From Prorocentrum cordatum (lineage: Eukaryota > Sar > Dinophyceae > Prorocentrales > Prorocentraceae): 64,000 bases of DNA. Positions 32,448-44,467 of this stretch are shown here, piece by piece (within the stretch, counting starts at the first letter, position 1; the number at the start of each line of letters is the position of its first letter). The stretch spans positions 208,718 through 272,717 of the forward strand of contig CAUYUJ010015735.1 of NCBI GenBank assembly GCA_963575745.1, given 5' to 3'. The notes below the pieces were generated by a model that searched no databases, was not told the origin of the DNA, and saw only the letters and a list, made by a program, of their open reading frames with translations. A program made the translations under genes and the position numbers.

Positions 32448-32520
32448 TGTTTGACGGCCCTGGGGCCAGGCCAGGGCCCCGATAAGCCGAAAACTACATC
32501 TGTTTCATTTAAAGCAGAAG
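31666..32520. other. Unassigned
   Basis: 850 bp without simple repeats except a (TA)n run (32,416-32,434). No recognisable protein in any frame. Confidence 0.45.
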
Positions 32521-33040
32521 AAGAAGAACTCTGTCTCGATTATGCGGAGAATGGCCAGCAGAGGCGAACAGCACCTAACCTTACTGACACCAGTCACCGC
32601 GAGAAAATGGACCGCCATCGACCGGCCAAAAAAATCATATATAGAGAAGGGAAAGAAGTAATAGGACAGAGGGAAGGAAAAGGAGTAGGGAAGAGCGGAC
32701 AAGGAAAGCAGAAACAGAGACAAGGATAAGACGGGGCGGAAATAGGTAGGAAAAGAGGCCACTGGAAGAGAGAAAAAATTAGAGAAAAAAAGATAGCAGG
32801 GAGAAGAAGAGAGACGAACACAGAAAAGCAGAGAACGATGGGGCGGTAGGCGGACAGGGAATAAATAAAATCACGCCTAGAGTAACGAAAGGAGAAGGGG
32901 AGTTAGGGAGGAACAAGGAGTCAGGAAGGGAAGAAGAGAATCAGGAAGGAGAGAGAGGGGGGAAAAGGAGACCGAAAAAAAGGAAGGAGAGAAGTGAAGA
33001 ACGAAAAAAAAGGGGGGAGGAGGGGGGGGGGGGGCGAAAC
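32521..33040. repeat. Purine-rich tract
   Basis: AGAAGAAG, GGAAAGG and GGAGAGAGAGG words dominate the plus strand from about 32,640, without a fixed period. Confidence 0.6.
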
Positions 33041-33535
33041 GGGCCCGCCCGCCCTTCTCGCGCCCCGCCTTGGGAGCTGAAGCCCGCGCCGAAGAGCAAT
33101 CGCACAAGAGGCTATCCCACAAGATAATCAAACGTCGCTCTGGAGGCCGCCGTCGCGGATGCGAGCAAACAACTCCGCCGCGGTAACGCGCGGGAACGCA
33201 GCCCACAAAATCATATCCAAAATACCGCGCTGGCGCGTGCTGCCCCTCGCCCACGGTCGGCCCTGCCCCCCGCGCACACAACATTCCCAGAGAGTGACCG
33301 CCCTGCTTTGACGAGCGGCAGAAGCCCGCGTCGGGAGCACTAGAAAATAATACCACCGCGGCAAACACCCGCGAAGCCGCGGACGCAAACCTGAAAAGGA
33401 GATTGTATCGCAGCGCCGCGCGAGGACGCAGCGCGTAAAATCATCTCCCGAAACCGCGCCAGCACGTTAAGTTCCTCCCCCCCCCTCATCCTTACTTCCT
33501 ATTATTAAACACCCCCCACATCCCCACCTAGCCGG
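33041..33535. other. Unassigned, with a diverged direct duplication
   Basis: 33,185-33,245 (GGAACGCAGCCCACAAAATC) and 33,423-33,475 (GGACGCAGCGCGTAAAATCA) are diverged copies of one another. No gene. Confidence 0.4.
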
Positions 33536-33539
33536 CCAA

Positions 33540-34440
33540 TGGCAACCCCGCCGTCCGAAATGCCAAAAAACAGCACGACCTCAACTTTTTTCTCGCCAAC
33601 ATGTCGTCGAACTGCGAAAAGTGAAGCAGGAATTAAACTGAATGCACATCGCCTAGGTAACCCTAAGCGGGTGGTCGCGTCCTACCCATCAAAAAACAAT
33701 ACACAGTCAACGTTTTTCTGGTCAGCATGGACTTTCTTATCGTCGACGCTGCGAAAAAAATGTAGCAGGAATGGGACGCGGCGCACATCGCGCGCGGACG
33801 CGTGGCCAACCCTACGCGGGACCCCCCCGTCCTATCTGTCAAAAAAACACAACAGCGTCGACGTTTTCCTTGCCAACATGCACTTTCTCCTTTTCTCGGC
33901 GCTGCGAATCGCGTAGCGGGAATGGGGCGCGGCGCACATCGCGCGTGGACGCCTGCTCGTCAACATGGACTTTCTTGTCGTCGACGCTGCGGCCCGTCGG
34001 GTTGAGGAGCTGGACGGGCGGCAAATCATAATGCCTCAAGCAAGTGCGACTCCCAAGAGGCATTCTCCTCTTCCTCCGCAGTTCCTCTCTCCCTCCTTCT
34101 CTCCTCCCCTCCTCCTCCTCCTCCTCCTCCTCCTCCTCCTCCTCCTCCTCCTCCTCCTCCTCCTCCTCCTCCTCCCCTCCGCCATGCGCGGCAGGGGCGA
34201 AACGATTGGCGGTACAACACGCGTGGCTGGAATGTGACGCGGCGCACTTCGCGCGCTGGACATGTTGTCGCCGACGATGCAACATGAGAGGCTGGAGCGG
34301 GGCGCAGCGTACATCGCGCGCGGTCTTGTTTCTCATCGACGCTGCTCACGACGCGGCAGGAATAGGACGCAGCTCATGTCGCGCGCTGAACGCCTAGCCG
34401 CCCACGATATAAGATGAGCGACAGGCGTCGGACGCGACGC
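33540..34440 (+). repeat. Degenerate tandem repeat with CTC insertion
   Basis: Units contain GCAGGAATGGGACGCGGCGC, ACATCGCGCG, AACATGGACTTTCTTGTCGT and CGACGCTGCG, about 75 bp for the short form and about 170 bp for the long form. Recognisable near 33,590, 33,720, 33,880 and 33,960, and again at 34,200-34,430. A (CTC)n tract sits inside at 34,098-34,176. Confidence 0.55.
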
Positions 34441-34452
34441 ACTTGCTTCTTA

Positions 34453-34650
34453 TGTTGTGGGAGGGCGGGTGGGAGTGGACGGAGCCCTCTGGCTCGTTAG
34501 AGCTGGCTACCTTGACCCTACCCCCCACACCCCACCCACCCGCCCACCCACCCGCCCACCCACCCACCCCCACCACCCCCACCCCACTCCCCAAACCACC
34601 CCACCAACCACCCACCCACCCACCCACCCACCCACCCACCCACTAACAGC
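34453..34650. repeat. TTGTGGGAGGGCGGGTGGGA block and (CCCA)n
   Basis: The block at 34,453-34,475 also occurs near 10,770 and 11,175. It is followed by a CCCA/CCCG array at 34,525-34,650. Confidence 0.65.
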
Positions 34651-37600
34651 ACCGCCCCACCCCCCGCCCAGCCACAGACTCCCAGAGAGCAGTCGCTTGA
34701 CCTCTACCAGCGGAAGATGCACGTCTGGACCGCATTGCAGCTGTTCCGAGGACCGCTGACGCACACGTTACGAGGCGTCTGCAACGCAGCGACGAGCGGA
34801 CCACCTCCCACGGACCACATTGAAAACGAACCCACGCAGCCCGCCCACGTTCAATTCCACGCCCGCGACAAGGCCCGTCGCCCTTCGGGGCCCGCGGGCG
34901 CGCGCCCGCGCAACACTGCGCGCCAGACCCCCTACCCCGTCGCGGATCTCTCAGGAGTGGCGCAGCCGCTGGCAGGCGGCGGCCTGGCCCGCGTTGAACT
35001 CCGCAGCGCGATTGGACAATTCCTTCGATAAGCCGCGGACCGCTCGCCCACCCCCCCCAAAGAAGAAAAACGCCTCCGAAATGGGGAAGTAGAGCGTCGA
35101 GGACTTCGCGGCTGAAGGCGCCCTCGCGCCAGCAGTCTGGAAACGACGTTTTGCGCGCGGAGGAACCTCGAAATAATACTGCATCACAGCAGCGCGCGCG
35201 CACTGGCACAGGAACGGACCTGGACTGGAAATCGGCATCTGCCCACAACGATCCCCGTCTCGTCCGGGGCGATGCTCCGAAGCCAGGTTCGCGGGCGCTC
35301 GCGCACCATCGGTTGCAGCTCAAACTCCCGACCTCGGCCGGCTTCCTCCTTTGCAGACGTCTTGCCGCACCGAGCACGCCACGGCGCTGCCCAGGGGCGG
35401 GGCGGCGCCGCTGGAGGTAGCCTCCACGCGTCTTCCAAACCCGAACGCAAAAGGTCTTGCCCGCGCTCCCCCTGCCCCCCCCCCAGCCCCCAATGGCGGC
35501 GCACTGGCCCCACTTGGCACTGTGCGATTACGCAGAGACCACGACCGCGACGCTCCCGCCGAGCTCCTTCGAGCGCGAGTAGAACCTCCTGGAGCCAACA
35601 CGTATCCCGCTGAGAACTTATGGACTTGGGCCCCGTTGGTCGAGGACCCCCCCTTGAAATTTCCTCGCGCGCGCCAACGCCCCCGCCCATGACCAGCTCG
35701 CGCAGGTCCAGGGGCCGCTCCGCGGTCCGCGACAACAAGCATCCTGCTGGAAGTCGTTGCTTAGCCACGGTCAGGGTCAGCTTCGCCCCGCTGGTTTTGC
35801 CCCGGTATTTCTCGGGCCACGCCCCCCCCCACTTCCGCAGGGTGCAACATGACCGCCGGGTTGCATTCGTGAGTCTGCACTATGGTTTCGCGCAGGGCGA
35901 CGCTAGCCACGATGGAGTCGAGGGAGGCCTCCCGCTCGCGGGCCCACTGGCCAACCTCTGCGCGGGCGTCACCTGGCAGCAAGAAATCCCCCTGGTGCTG
36001 GGGAGTCGCGAGCTGCTGTCGCCGCCCGCAGGGAATCTCGCTTTCACTCCTTCTGGCTCGGGAGGGCAAGCACATGGAGCAGGCCGCCATGAACCGACCA
36101 CCTCCCAAACAGAATAATGGAGGTGAGTTCCCTTATCCTGGCACGCCGTTGTCCCTGCAGTGTCCGAGCGCCGCACGCAGACCGCAAACTGATCCTTGGT
36201 GGACGCGGGGCTGACAAAGCAGCGGGCGAAGGAGTTCTGGCCACGCTCGACGCAGCCAAGCCACGCCTTCGAAATTGGGCGTTTTGGCCCGCCTCGTTCT
36301 CAAAAGGCGTCGTGGGCAAGTGGTTTGTGTAGGCCTCGAAGTTGTTGGCCCCCAGATGTCCACAGCGTTCTCCCTCTGGGCAATCATGTTGTCCTCTGTC
36401 CTCTGACCCTTTGCCGCGGTCGACCGTTCATTTCACGAGCAAGATAGACCGGTTGAAGCAACAAGCCCTGGAGCCCTCGTACAAAACAGTCTGGCAAATC
36501 AGAATGCATGAAACCCCTAGGCGCTCGATCTCTCCATTTCCACAAATTCTTACTCGTCCGCCCGTCTCCCGCCGGTTTCATGGACACCGCCCCACAAAAC
36601 GCCCGTTCAGAGGGCCCTCCCTCTGCGGCCTTCGGATACATCTTGGCGGAGCGCGGGGGCCCCAAAACGTCGCGCACGGCCCCCGCCACGCACCACCCCT
36701 ATTCGTGCATCATCCTCGCGAATCGGCGATGGCCGACATGGACCATGACCAAAATCGTCATGGACAAGATCCCGCGACACCGTGGTCATGGTCCCCATGC
36801 TTCTTCTCTCGACCTGGAGGCACCTTGTCTGTGCCCCCAGGACCAGCTTGTCAGCCCGAGCTGTTGTCTTGCCAGCCCCCCTTGGGCCGAGCACCAGCTT
36901 CAACTTCTGAGAAAGGAAAGGCGGCGCAGACATAAACGTTCGACGGTTCGTGCGGATTTCTTGAATCTGCACTGGATCACCCTGGCCGCGCCTCGAGAAC
37001 CGGCCCCCAGTTGAAGAAGAAAACGCGGCAGAGAAACAGACATTTTCGAGGCTCCGTGCGGACTTCTTGGATCGCGCCGAAGACCCCCTCGCTGGCGCGC
37101 CAAGCGCTCAAGGGACGGCGCTGGAAGCGCCGCCAGGGAGGACGGCCCAGCGCAGATCCAAGAAAGCCGGGCGGACCGTCGGAGATGTCTGTGCCTCCTT
37201 CCTCTTCGAAGGAACGGGCCTCCAACCGCCGAGCGCACCGGAAACAAGGGCCGCCTGGCATGGCATGCTCTGCTGCGGCGCCCGGGACCACCGGATCGAG
37301 GGCCGTCCTTGAAGGCGGCCGGGGGTCTGGACTGGTTCGGACCCTTGGACATCGGGCAGGGGGAAGGCTGGAGCCGAACCCGCTCAGAATCGGTCCCCGG
37401 ACCCCTTCTGGGGTCCATCAAGCGCAGCTTCTCAACCGGGATATCAGTGCTTGACACCCGCGGGGCCCGAGAGCGGCCCACGGCGGCCGCAGAAGGAAGA
37501 GAAACTTTGCCGAACCCAGAACATCGAACCTGCCAGCCCTTCCTGCTGGCCGGAACCAGTACTGGGCCACAAACCCCCCCGACAGCTCCAAGGTCGTCCG

Positions 37601-37680
37601 ACACTTTCGGGGCCGCCGAAGATGGAGTGAGAGGGGACCCAGGCGAGTCTATCTTCATTCTTGAGACCATATTGTGCATG
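34651..37680 (-). pseudogene. Decayed coding-like block, identity unknown
   Basis: Three kilobases nearly free of simple repeats. On the minus strand, protein-like stretches appear in changing frames: a Walker-A-like LKLVLGPRGAGKTT (about 36,870-36,905), FVRGLQGLLLQPVYLAREM (about 36,430-36,490), ENAVDIWGANNFEAYTNHLP (36,310-36,375), QFAVCVRRSDTAGTTACQDK (36,130-36,190), IVASVALRETIVQTHECNP (35,855-35,910) and KYRGKTSGAKLTLTVAKQRL (35,755-35,815). No single frame is long. The pattern fits an old gene or element with many indels, or a multi-exon gene. Family not recognised; the P-loop alone is not enough to name it. MITE-F pieces lie inside at 36,911-37,208. Confidence 0.3.
36911..37208. mobile_element. 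MITE-F half copy and full copy
   Basis: 36,911-36,985 is a left half (CAGACATAAACG, TGCGGATTTCTTGAATCTGC). 37,010-37,208 is a full foldback (CCGTGCGGACTTCTTGGATC..GATCCAAGAAAGCCGGGCGG) with AGACATTTTCG and its inverse near the ends. Confidence 0.6.
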
Positions 37681-37918
37681 GCGGCGCCGCTACGGTATCA
37701 CATCCGTGGCAGAGGATCGGGACAGACGTCTACGGACGGTGCTGCTGCGCGCCCTCGTGGCACACTCCCGAGTCCCGGCGCGCGCTCCTGGCCAGGACCG
37801 TAGATCCTTGGGGCAGGGTGCAGGCCACACCTGCCCGCCCCATGGAGGGGATGCAGGCCATGGTACCATCCAACTGCCTCCGCGCACCCCATGATCGCCG
37901 CCGCCGCCGCCCACTGCC

Positions 37919-37933
37919 GCCACCACCACCACC

Positions 37934-37982
<49 letters not shown>

Positions 37983-38022
37983 ACATCATCATCATCACCA
38001 TCCTCATCATCCTCATCATCAG

Positions 38023-38062
<40 letters not shown>

Positions 38063-39860
38063 GTCATCATCGTCATCATCACCACCACCATCACCGCCAT
38101 CATCATCAACAGCAGCAGCAGCATCAGCATCAGCATCAGCATCATCATAATCACCAACGTCGTCATCATCACCGTCGCCAACAGCAGCATCATCATCAAA
38201 AGCAGCATCAGCATCATCATCATCACTATTATCATCATCAGCAGCCGCATCAGCATCATCATAATCATCATCGTCATCACCATAATCATCATCGTCATCA
38301 TCATCAGCATCATCATCAGCAGCAGCATCATCAACAGCAGCATCATCATCACAAGCAGCATCACCAGCACCATCAGCAGCACCACCACCAGCAGCAGCGG
38401 CAGCAGCAGCAGCATCAGCATCAGCAGCAGCACCACGGCATCTCCATCATCATCGTCATAATCATCATCAGCATTAGCATCACCATCACCATCAGCATCG
38501 TTATCATCATCGTCGTTGTCAGCAGCAGCAGCAGCATCATCACCTTCATCACCATCAGCAGCAGCATTGGCATCAGCAGCATCATCAGCAGCAGCAGCGG
38601 GAGCATCATCATCATCATCAGCAGCAGCATCATCATCATCATCATCGTCATCATCCTCATCAGGAGCAGCAGCGGCAGCAGCAGCATCATCATCAGCAGA
38701 AGCAGCATCAGCAGAAGCAGCGGCAGAAGCAGCATCAGCAGCAGCAGCAGCAGCGGCAGGAGCAGCAGCAGCGGCAGCAGCAGCATCAGCATCAGCAGCA
38801 TCACCATCATCATCATCAGCATCATCATCATCATAATCAGTATCATCATCACCACCATCGTCATCAGCAGCATCATCATTACCATCATCAGTAGCAGCAG
38901 CATCAAAATCATCATAACCATCAGCATCATCAGCAGCAGCAAGAGCAGCAGCGGCAGCAGGCACAGCATCAGCCTCAGCATCATCATCAGCAGCAGCATC
39001 ATCAGCATCACCATCACTATCACCATCATCATCATAACTTTCATAATCATCAGCAGCATCATCCGCACCATCATCAAAATGATCATCATCATCATCAGCA
39101 TCACCACCACCATTGTCATCATCAGCATCATCACCATCAGCAGCAGCACCATCATCATCAGCAGCAGCGGTCGCAGCAGCAGAAGCAGCATCAGCAGAAG
39201 CAGCATCGTCATCATCACCATCATCAGCATCATCATCATCACCGTCATCATCACCATCATCTTCGGAATCAGCATCGTCATCATCATCGTCATCATCAGC
39301 CGTATCAGATCAGCATCAGTAGCATCATCATCGTCAGCATCATCAGCATCAGTATCATCTTCATTATCATCAGGTTCAGCATCCTCATCGTCACTTTCAT
39401 CACCAGCATCACCAGTATCCGAATCATCATCCTAATGATCACCATCATCATCATCATAATCATCATCATGACGAGCATCATCATCATCATCATCATCATC
39501 AACATCATCGTCATCGGTGTCGTCGTCATCATCATCGTGATCCGCATCATCGCCATCATCAGTATCATCGTCATCAGAATAGTCATTATTGCCATCACCA
39601 TCATCATCAGCAGCAATATCAGCATCACCATCACCATCACCGTCACCGTCACCGTCACCGTCACCACCATCATCATCACCACAAACACTCATCATCCTCA
39701 GGCTCATCATCATTAGCCTTCTCATCAGCATCCTCATACTCACCGTGGTCAGCATCATCATCGTCAGCGGCATATCACCATCGCCATGCCACTATCATCA
39801 TCAATATGATCGTCGTCGTCGTCGTCGCCATCATCGTCACCAGCACTAGCATCAGCATCA
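37919..39860. repeat. Very long ATC/CAG trinucleotide tract
   Basis: About 1.9 kb of CAT, CAG and CAC units with scattered changes. CAG-rich in 38,320-38,800, CAT-rich elsewhere. Long poly-His, poly-Ser/Ala and poly-Asp frames exist on both strands but follow from the unit. Confidence 0.9.
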
Positions 39861-40443
39861 TCATCATCGACCAAGTAAGCAAACAAGCAAGCCATACAAG
39901 CGTCGCCGCCGTCGTCGCGGTCATCCTCGTCGTCGTCGCCATCATCATCTCCATCTCCACCCCCATCACACTGATCGGCAACATCTTCGTCGCCAGCGCC
40001 AACATCGTGTTCGTTATCATAACCACCCATCCTTGCCGTCGTCAACACTATAATCAATGACAACAAGAATAACCGTTACGTAAGGCTGATTTCTGCTCAT
40101 TGTGCTCACGTGCCATTCAACATGAACACCCCCAACCCTCGACACCCACCCTCTTCGTCTTCGATCGTCCCCCCCTTTGGGGATGTGTCCTCCCTACCTG
40201 CCACGCGTAGCTGGCGCGGCCAGTTGCCGCGCCAGTAAAATTCACGTTCCTGCCTTGTCATAGCTCTGTTCACTCGCTGGAAGAAGGCAAAGCTGTTCCG
40301 TTCCAATGCTGGTGTTTCGTCTGAGTGGAAGGCAGATAGGGCGTTCGTATTTCAAGGGGAAGGGCGATTCTTGCTGTGATGCAAAAATCATGAGGGAACT
40401 TGGGACGGCAGGGTGTGTTGCAGCATCGTTGACGTATCCTACT
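39861..40443. other. Unassigned
   Basis: 39,900-39,985 has short GTC/ATC traces; the rest is unique-looking. No gene recognised. Confidence 0.45.
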
Positions 40444-40522
40444 CTGGACCTCCTCCTCCTCCTGCCCCCATGCCTCCTCCTCCTCCTTCTCCTCCTCCTC
40501 CTCTTGATCATCATCGTAGTCG

Positions 40523-40569
<47 letters not shown>

Positions 40570-40632
40570 GTCTTCTTAATCATCAGGGTCACCACAACCG
40601 CCAACACCACCACCACCCTCATCATCATCATG

Positions 40633-40683
<51 letters not shown>

Positions 40684-40698
40684 GGCATCATCATCATT

Positions 40699-40740
<42 letters not shown>

Positions 40741-40745
40741 GTCAC
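40444..40745. repeat. (CTC)n and (ATC)n tract
   Basis: CTC (40,448-40,505) followed by ATC/CAT with a GGGTCACCACAACCGCC interruption near 40,587. Confidence 0.9.
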
Positions 40746-41095
40746 AAACACCCCCATCATTAACAACAGTATCGATTATATGTGATGTTCCTCATCCCGC
40801 GTCGTCTTCCCATCCCCCCTCTTGCTTCTCTTGAGAATCTGCCTCGCTGACCGATCAACGTTAGCCCTTCTGGTTTGACAGAATGAGGATGCAAGCGTCG
40901 GGGTGAACACGTCAACTGGAGAAACACAATGGTCACGGGGGATCAGCGACAACTGTTCTGCAGAAAATACATGCAAAGCAACGACCACGACAACACACAC
41001 AGAGAACAAACAAACAAGCATCATCCCTATACAAAAAACAGCAACGAAAACAACAGAAATGACAACAATCGAATACGGCTGCCCTCACACACAGA

Positions 41096-41097
<2 letters not shown>
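40746..41097. other. Unassigned
   Basis: No gene seen; A-rich near the right end where it grades into the CAA tract. Confidence 0.4.
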
Positions 41098-41127
<30 letters not shown>

Positions 41128-41250
41128 ACACCAATAACAAAAAAACAAACAAGCACACAAACAAACAAGCAAAAACAACAGCAACAACAACAGCAGCAGT
41201 AACAACAACAACAGCAGCAGCAGCAGCAACCACAACAACAACAAAACAAT

Positions 41251-41293
<43 letters not shown>

Positions 41294-41417
41294 GCAGCAA
41301 CAACAGCAACAGCAGCAGTGACAACAACAACAACAACAGCAACAGCAACAGCAACAACAACACCACCAACAACAACAACACCAACAACAACAATAACAAC
41401 AACAGCAACAACAATAC
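41098..41417. repeat. (CAA/CAG)n tract
   Basis: CAA with CAG clusters and one AAAAAACAAACAAGC interruption. On the minus strand it starts exactly where the possible WD40 exon ends, so it may lie in an intron. Confidence 0.9.
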
Positions 41418-41517
41418 CTAAACGGGCGCGCTCCTGCGTCACGCAGACGGCAGTGACCGCGCCGTCGTGCGCGCTGCGGACCCAGTGGTGGCGCCGGAAG
41501 CCGTCCAGGGGCACCTC
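41418..41517 (-). CDS. Possible exon with one WD40 repeat
   Basis: On the minus strand, 33 codons between an acceptor-like CGCCGCAG (exon starts at 41,517) and a donor-like G/GTATTG (exon ends at 41,418). The peptide contains WVRSAHDGAVTAVCVTQE, which has the layout of a WD40 blade (H-x-G-x-V-T-x-V before a turn). The frame is intact and base use is unlike the flanking repeat. One blade of 33 residues is weak evidence, and no partner exon was found in the window. The CAA/CAG tract would be inside the downstream intron. Confidence 0.3.
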
Positions 41518-41599
41518 CTGCGGCGCGCGCGCGCGGGCAGCCGCTGCGTTCTTGCCGGCTGGCGGCTGGTCGTGAGGAGTGCCGAACGAAATTTGACGG

Positions 41600-41752
41600 C
41601 GAGGGCAGCGGATAAAGAAGCATGGGATAAGGAAGCCAAGGTCTGGAAGCTGACGGAACTCCGATCGTGGACTGGCCATGGGTACCACCGCCGCCCTCAT
41701 CAGAAGGGGGGTCCAGAAGGATCTGAAGCCTCCTGGGCAGATTCCTCAACGA
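41600..41752 (-). repeat. Dispersed repeat L, copy 2
   Basis: The minus strand reads CTGCCCAGGAGGCTTCAGAT, CTGATGAGGGC, CCATGGCCAGTC and CTTCCAGACC, parallel to the plus-strand copy at 8,114-8,262. Confidence 0.55.
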
Positions 41753-41969
41753 ACGCCCCTACCCATTTTTGCTGTACGGCGCACTCTTTGGTGAGGCGAC
41801 TGAGGAAAGCAGAGGGGCCGAGCGGCGACCAAGAAGCACGAGACGTCACAGAAGCGTGCAAAGATGCAGCGAGCTGTCGATAAGCGTGGCATGCTAGGGG
41901 CAGGTGCGAAATTAGCGAAATTAAACTCACAAGCAGGGGTCAGAGAGTGCTGACCAAGACTGCACCACC

Positions 41970-42064
41970 GCCACCACCATCATCAGCATCATAATGATCA
42001 TCATCATCATCATCGTCGTCGTCATCATCATCACTATCATCAGCATCATCATCATAATCGACAG

Positions 42065-42130
<66 letters not shown>

Positions 42131-43385
42131 GATCATGATCATGATCAACATCATCATAATCATCATCAGCATCATCATCGTAAGCATCATCATACCCGTC
42201 ATCTTCATAATCATCATCATCAGCATCGTCATCGTCATTATCATGTTCATCATCATGTTCATCATCATCAGCAGCATCATCATCGTCTTCATCATATTCA
42301 TCATCATCATCAGCATCATCATGGTCTTGATCATCATCATGATAAGCATCATCATCATCGTCGTCATCGTCGTCATCAGCACCAGCGGCAGCATAAATAT
42401 CGTCAACGTAATCCTCTTCTGATTTTTCAAAAACGTCAAAGGCATCATCAGCATCAGCATCATCATGATCATCATCATCATCATCTTCATCATCGTCATC
42501 ATCATAATCGCCAGCGTCATCATCATAACATCATCAGAATCGGCATCAGCATCATCATCATCGTAAGCATCAATACTCGTCATCTTCATCATCCTCATCA
42601 TCATCACCATCAGCAGCATCATCGTTATTATCATGCTCATCATCATGTTTATCATCATCTTCATCCGCATCATCATCATCGTCATCATCATCAGAATCCT
42701 CATCATCAGCAGCCTCATCATGATCATCAGCATCATGATCAGCATCATCACCGTCGTCGTCATCGTCATCATCAGAACCAGCGGCAGCATAAATATCGTC
42801 AACGTCATCCTCTTCTTGTTGTTCAAAATCGTCAAAGGCATCAGCAGCATTACAGGCATCAGTATCATCATCATCATCATCATCATCATCGTCATCATCA
42901 TCATCACTATCATCAGCCTCATCATCATCGTGTGTGATAAATCAGCAGCATTATCAGAATATGTATCGTCATCAGCATGATTATCACCATCAGCAGCATC
43001 ATCATCATCATCATCTTCATCATCAGCATCATTAACATCATAATCATTAGCATCAATACCGTCAGCAGCAGCAGCATCACCAGCATCATCGTCGGCATCA
43101 TCATCATCGTCATCGTCACCACCATCATCATCATCGCCACCAGCATCATCATCAGCATCATCATTAGTATCATCATAATCATTGTCATCATCATCATCAT
43201 CAGCAGCATCACCATTATCATCGCCAGCATCATCATTATGATCATCAGCATCATCATCACCATCACCGTCATTGTCAGAATCAGCATCATCATCATCAGC
43301 ATCAGCATCATCATCAGCATCAGCATCAGCATCAGCATCAGCATCGTCATCATCACCATCATCACCATCGTCGTGATCGCCACCA
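41970..43385. repeat. Long ATC tract with a higher-order unit
   Basis: 1.4 kb of CAT/CAG/CGT units. A 70-bp non-trinucleotide block (CAGCGGCAGCATAAATATCG, TCAACGT, TCCTCTTCT, TCGTCAAAGGCATCA) occurs at 42,381-42,450 and again at 42,778-42,850, so a segment of about 395 bp has been duplicated. Confidence 0.85.
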
Positions 43386-43504
43386 TCGGCAGCACCTCCT
43401 CGTCCCCTCCTGGCGGGCTCCTCCGCGACTGCCAGCGCGCCATCCGCGTCCTGCCCCAGGGGGGTGAGGGGGCGCGCGGGGTGGCGGGCAGCGCCGAGGG
43501 AGGG

Positions 43505-43745
43505 GGGAGGAACAGAACCGAGGGTCGAAGATCGGGGGAGTGGGCAGGAGGAGGGTCGAAGATCGAGGATCGAGAACCGGGGGAGTGAGGAGAAGGAGAG
43601 TCGAAGACCGAGGATCTGGGATCCAAGGGGGGGAGGGGGAAGAAGAATCGAGCATCGAGGATCGGCGGGACGGCGGCACCGAAGGAGAAGGAGGAGGAGG
43701 AGAACGAGGAGGTGATCCGAGGATTGAGCAATCGAGGCTTTGGAC
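43505..43745 (+). repeat. GAGGATCG array
   Basis: GTCGAAGATCGGGGGAGTGG-like units repeated three times (about 43,525, 43,555 and 43,595), then GAGGATCGGCGG and GGA. Confidence 0.65.
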
Positions 43746-44204
43746 GTTGCTCGCTCTTGTTGGGGCCCCCAGGGTGGCTTCTCGCTCCCGCGGCTGAACT
43801 CCCAGAACAAGTGGTGGTACACATGCACCCTGTGAAGGGTTTGGGAGTCGGCTTGTGAGGAGAAGGAGGAAGAGGAGGAGGAGGAGGAGGAAGAGGAGAA
43901 CAGGAGCAAATGAAAGATGACCAGGAAAAAAATATAGGAACAGAGAAAGGGAGAGGAGACGGATGAGGAGGAAGAGATGCAAGCGGAAGCAGAAGCAGAA
44001 GAGGATAAGGAGGGGGAAGAGGAAGGGATAGGGGATAAGGAGGCGAAAAGGGAAGGGGAAGCGGAGACGGGGGACAAGAGAGAACCAGTCAGGAGGCGGA
44101 GGACAATGGCGACGACCAGTAAGAAGACAATGACGAGGGCAAAAACGACGAAGACGGCCCCTTGCTTCTACTATCCACTGTCCTACCCAATCCTCTCCTT
44201 ACCC
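43746..44204. other. Unassigned, purine-rich
   Basis: 43,860-44,160 is dominated by GGA, GAAG and AGAG words. No gene. Confidence 0.5.
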
Positions 44205-44322
44205 TAGGTCGGACATGTCCTCCTACACGCGGATTATGGACAAACGAAACAAAGAAAAACGTCCCCAGACTATTTCTGACTATTTTTGAATATTCCTCCT
44301 GTAGAGGGACATGCCCGATTTA
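44205..44322. mobile_element. TA-flanked MITE family P, short copy
   Basis: 118 bp with TA at both ends. Left TAGGTCGGACATGTCCTCCT; right CCTCCTGTAGAGGGACATGC, CCGATTTA. The middle keeps GTCCCCAGACTATTTCTGAC. Most of the usual interior is missing. Confidence 0.65.
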
Positions 44323-44345
44323 ACCTTACCCCTCCCACAAATCCC

Positions 44346-44467
44346 AGGATCCCCCATATTTTCCCAGATCTTCTGGGTTTTCGACCCCCCCCCACTTCCC
44401 ATAGCTTTCCCTAATGTCCTGGGTGTCGACGATTAATTGTGTCTGTGCGTTTTTGTCCCTCCTGACT
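44346..44467 (+). mobile_element. MITE-D/SINE-like element, 3' part (copy 4)
   Basis: Starts at CCCCCATATTTTCCC, continues with CACTTCCCATAG and ends AATTGTGTCTGTGCGTTTTT. The ACACAAATAAAT 5' part is absent, a 5' truncation as expected for a retrotransposed copy. Confidence 0.6.

Noticed and set aside
34525-34650. Telomere-like repeat
   Set aside because: The unit is CCCA/CCCG, not the CCCTAAA type expected for dinoflagellate telomeres, and it is internal.
36870-36905. Naming the Walker-A-like sequence as an ATPase gene
   Set aside because: One short motif without Walker B or a continuous frame; kept only as part of the decayed block.
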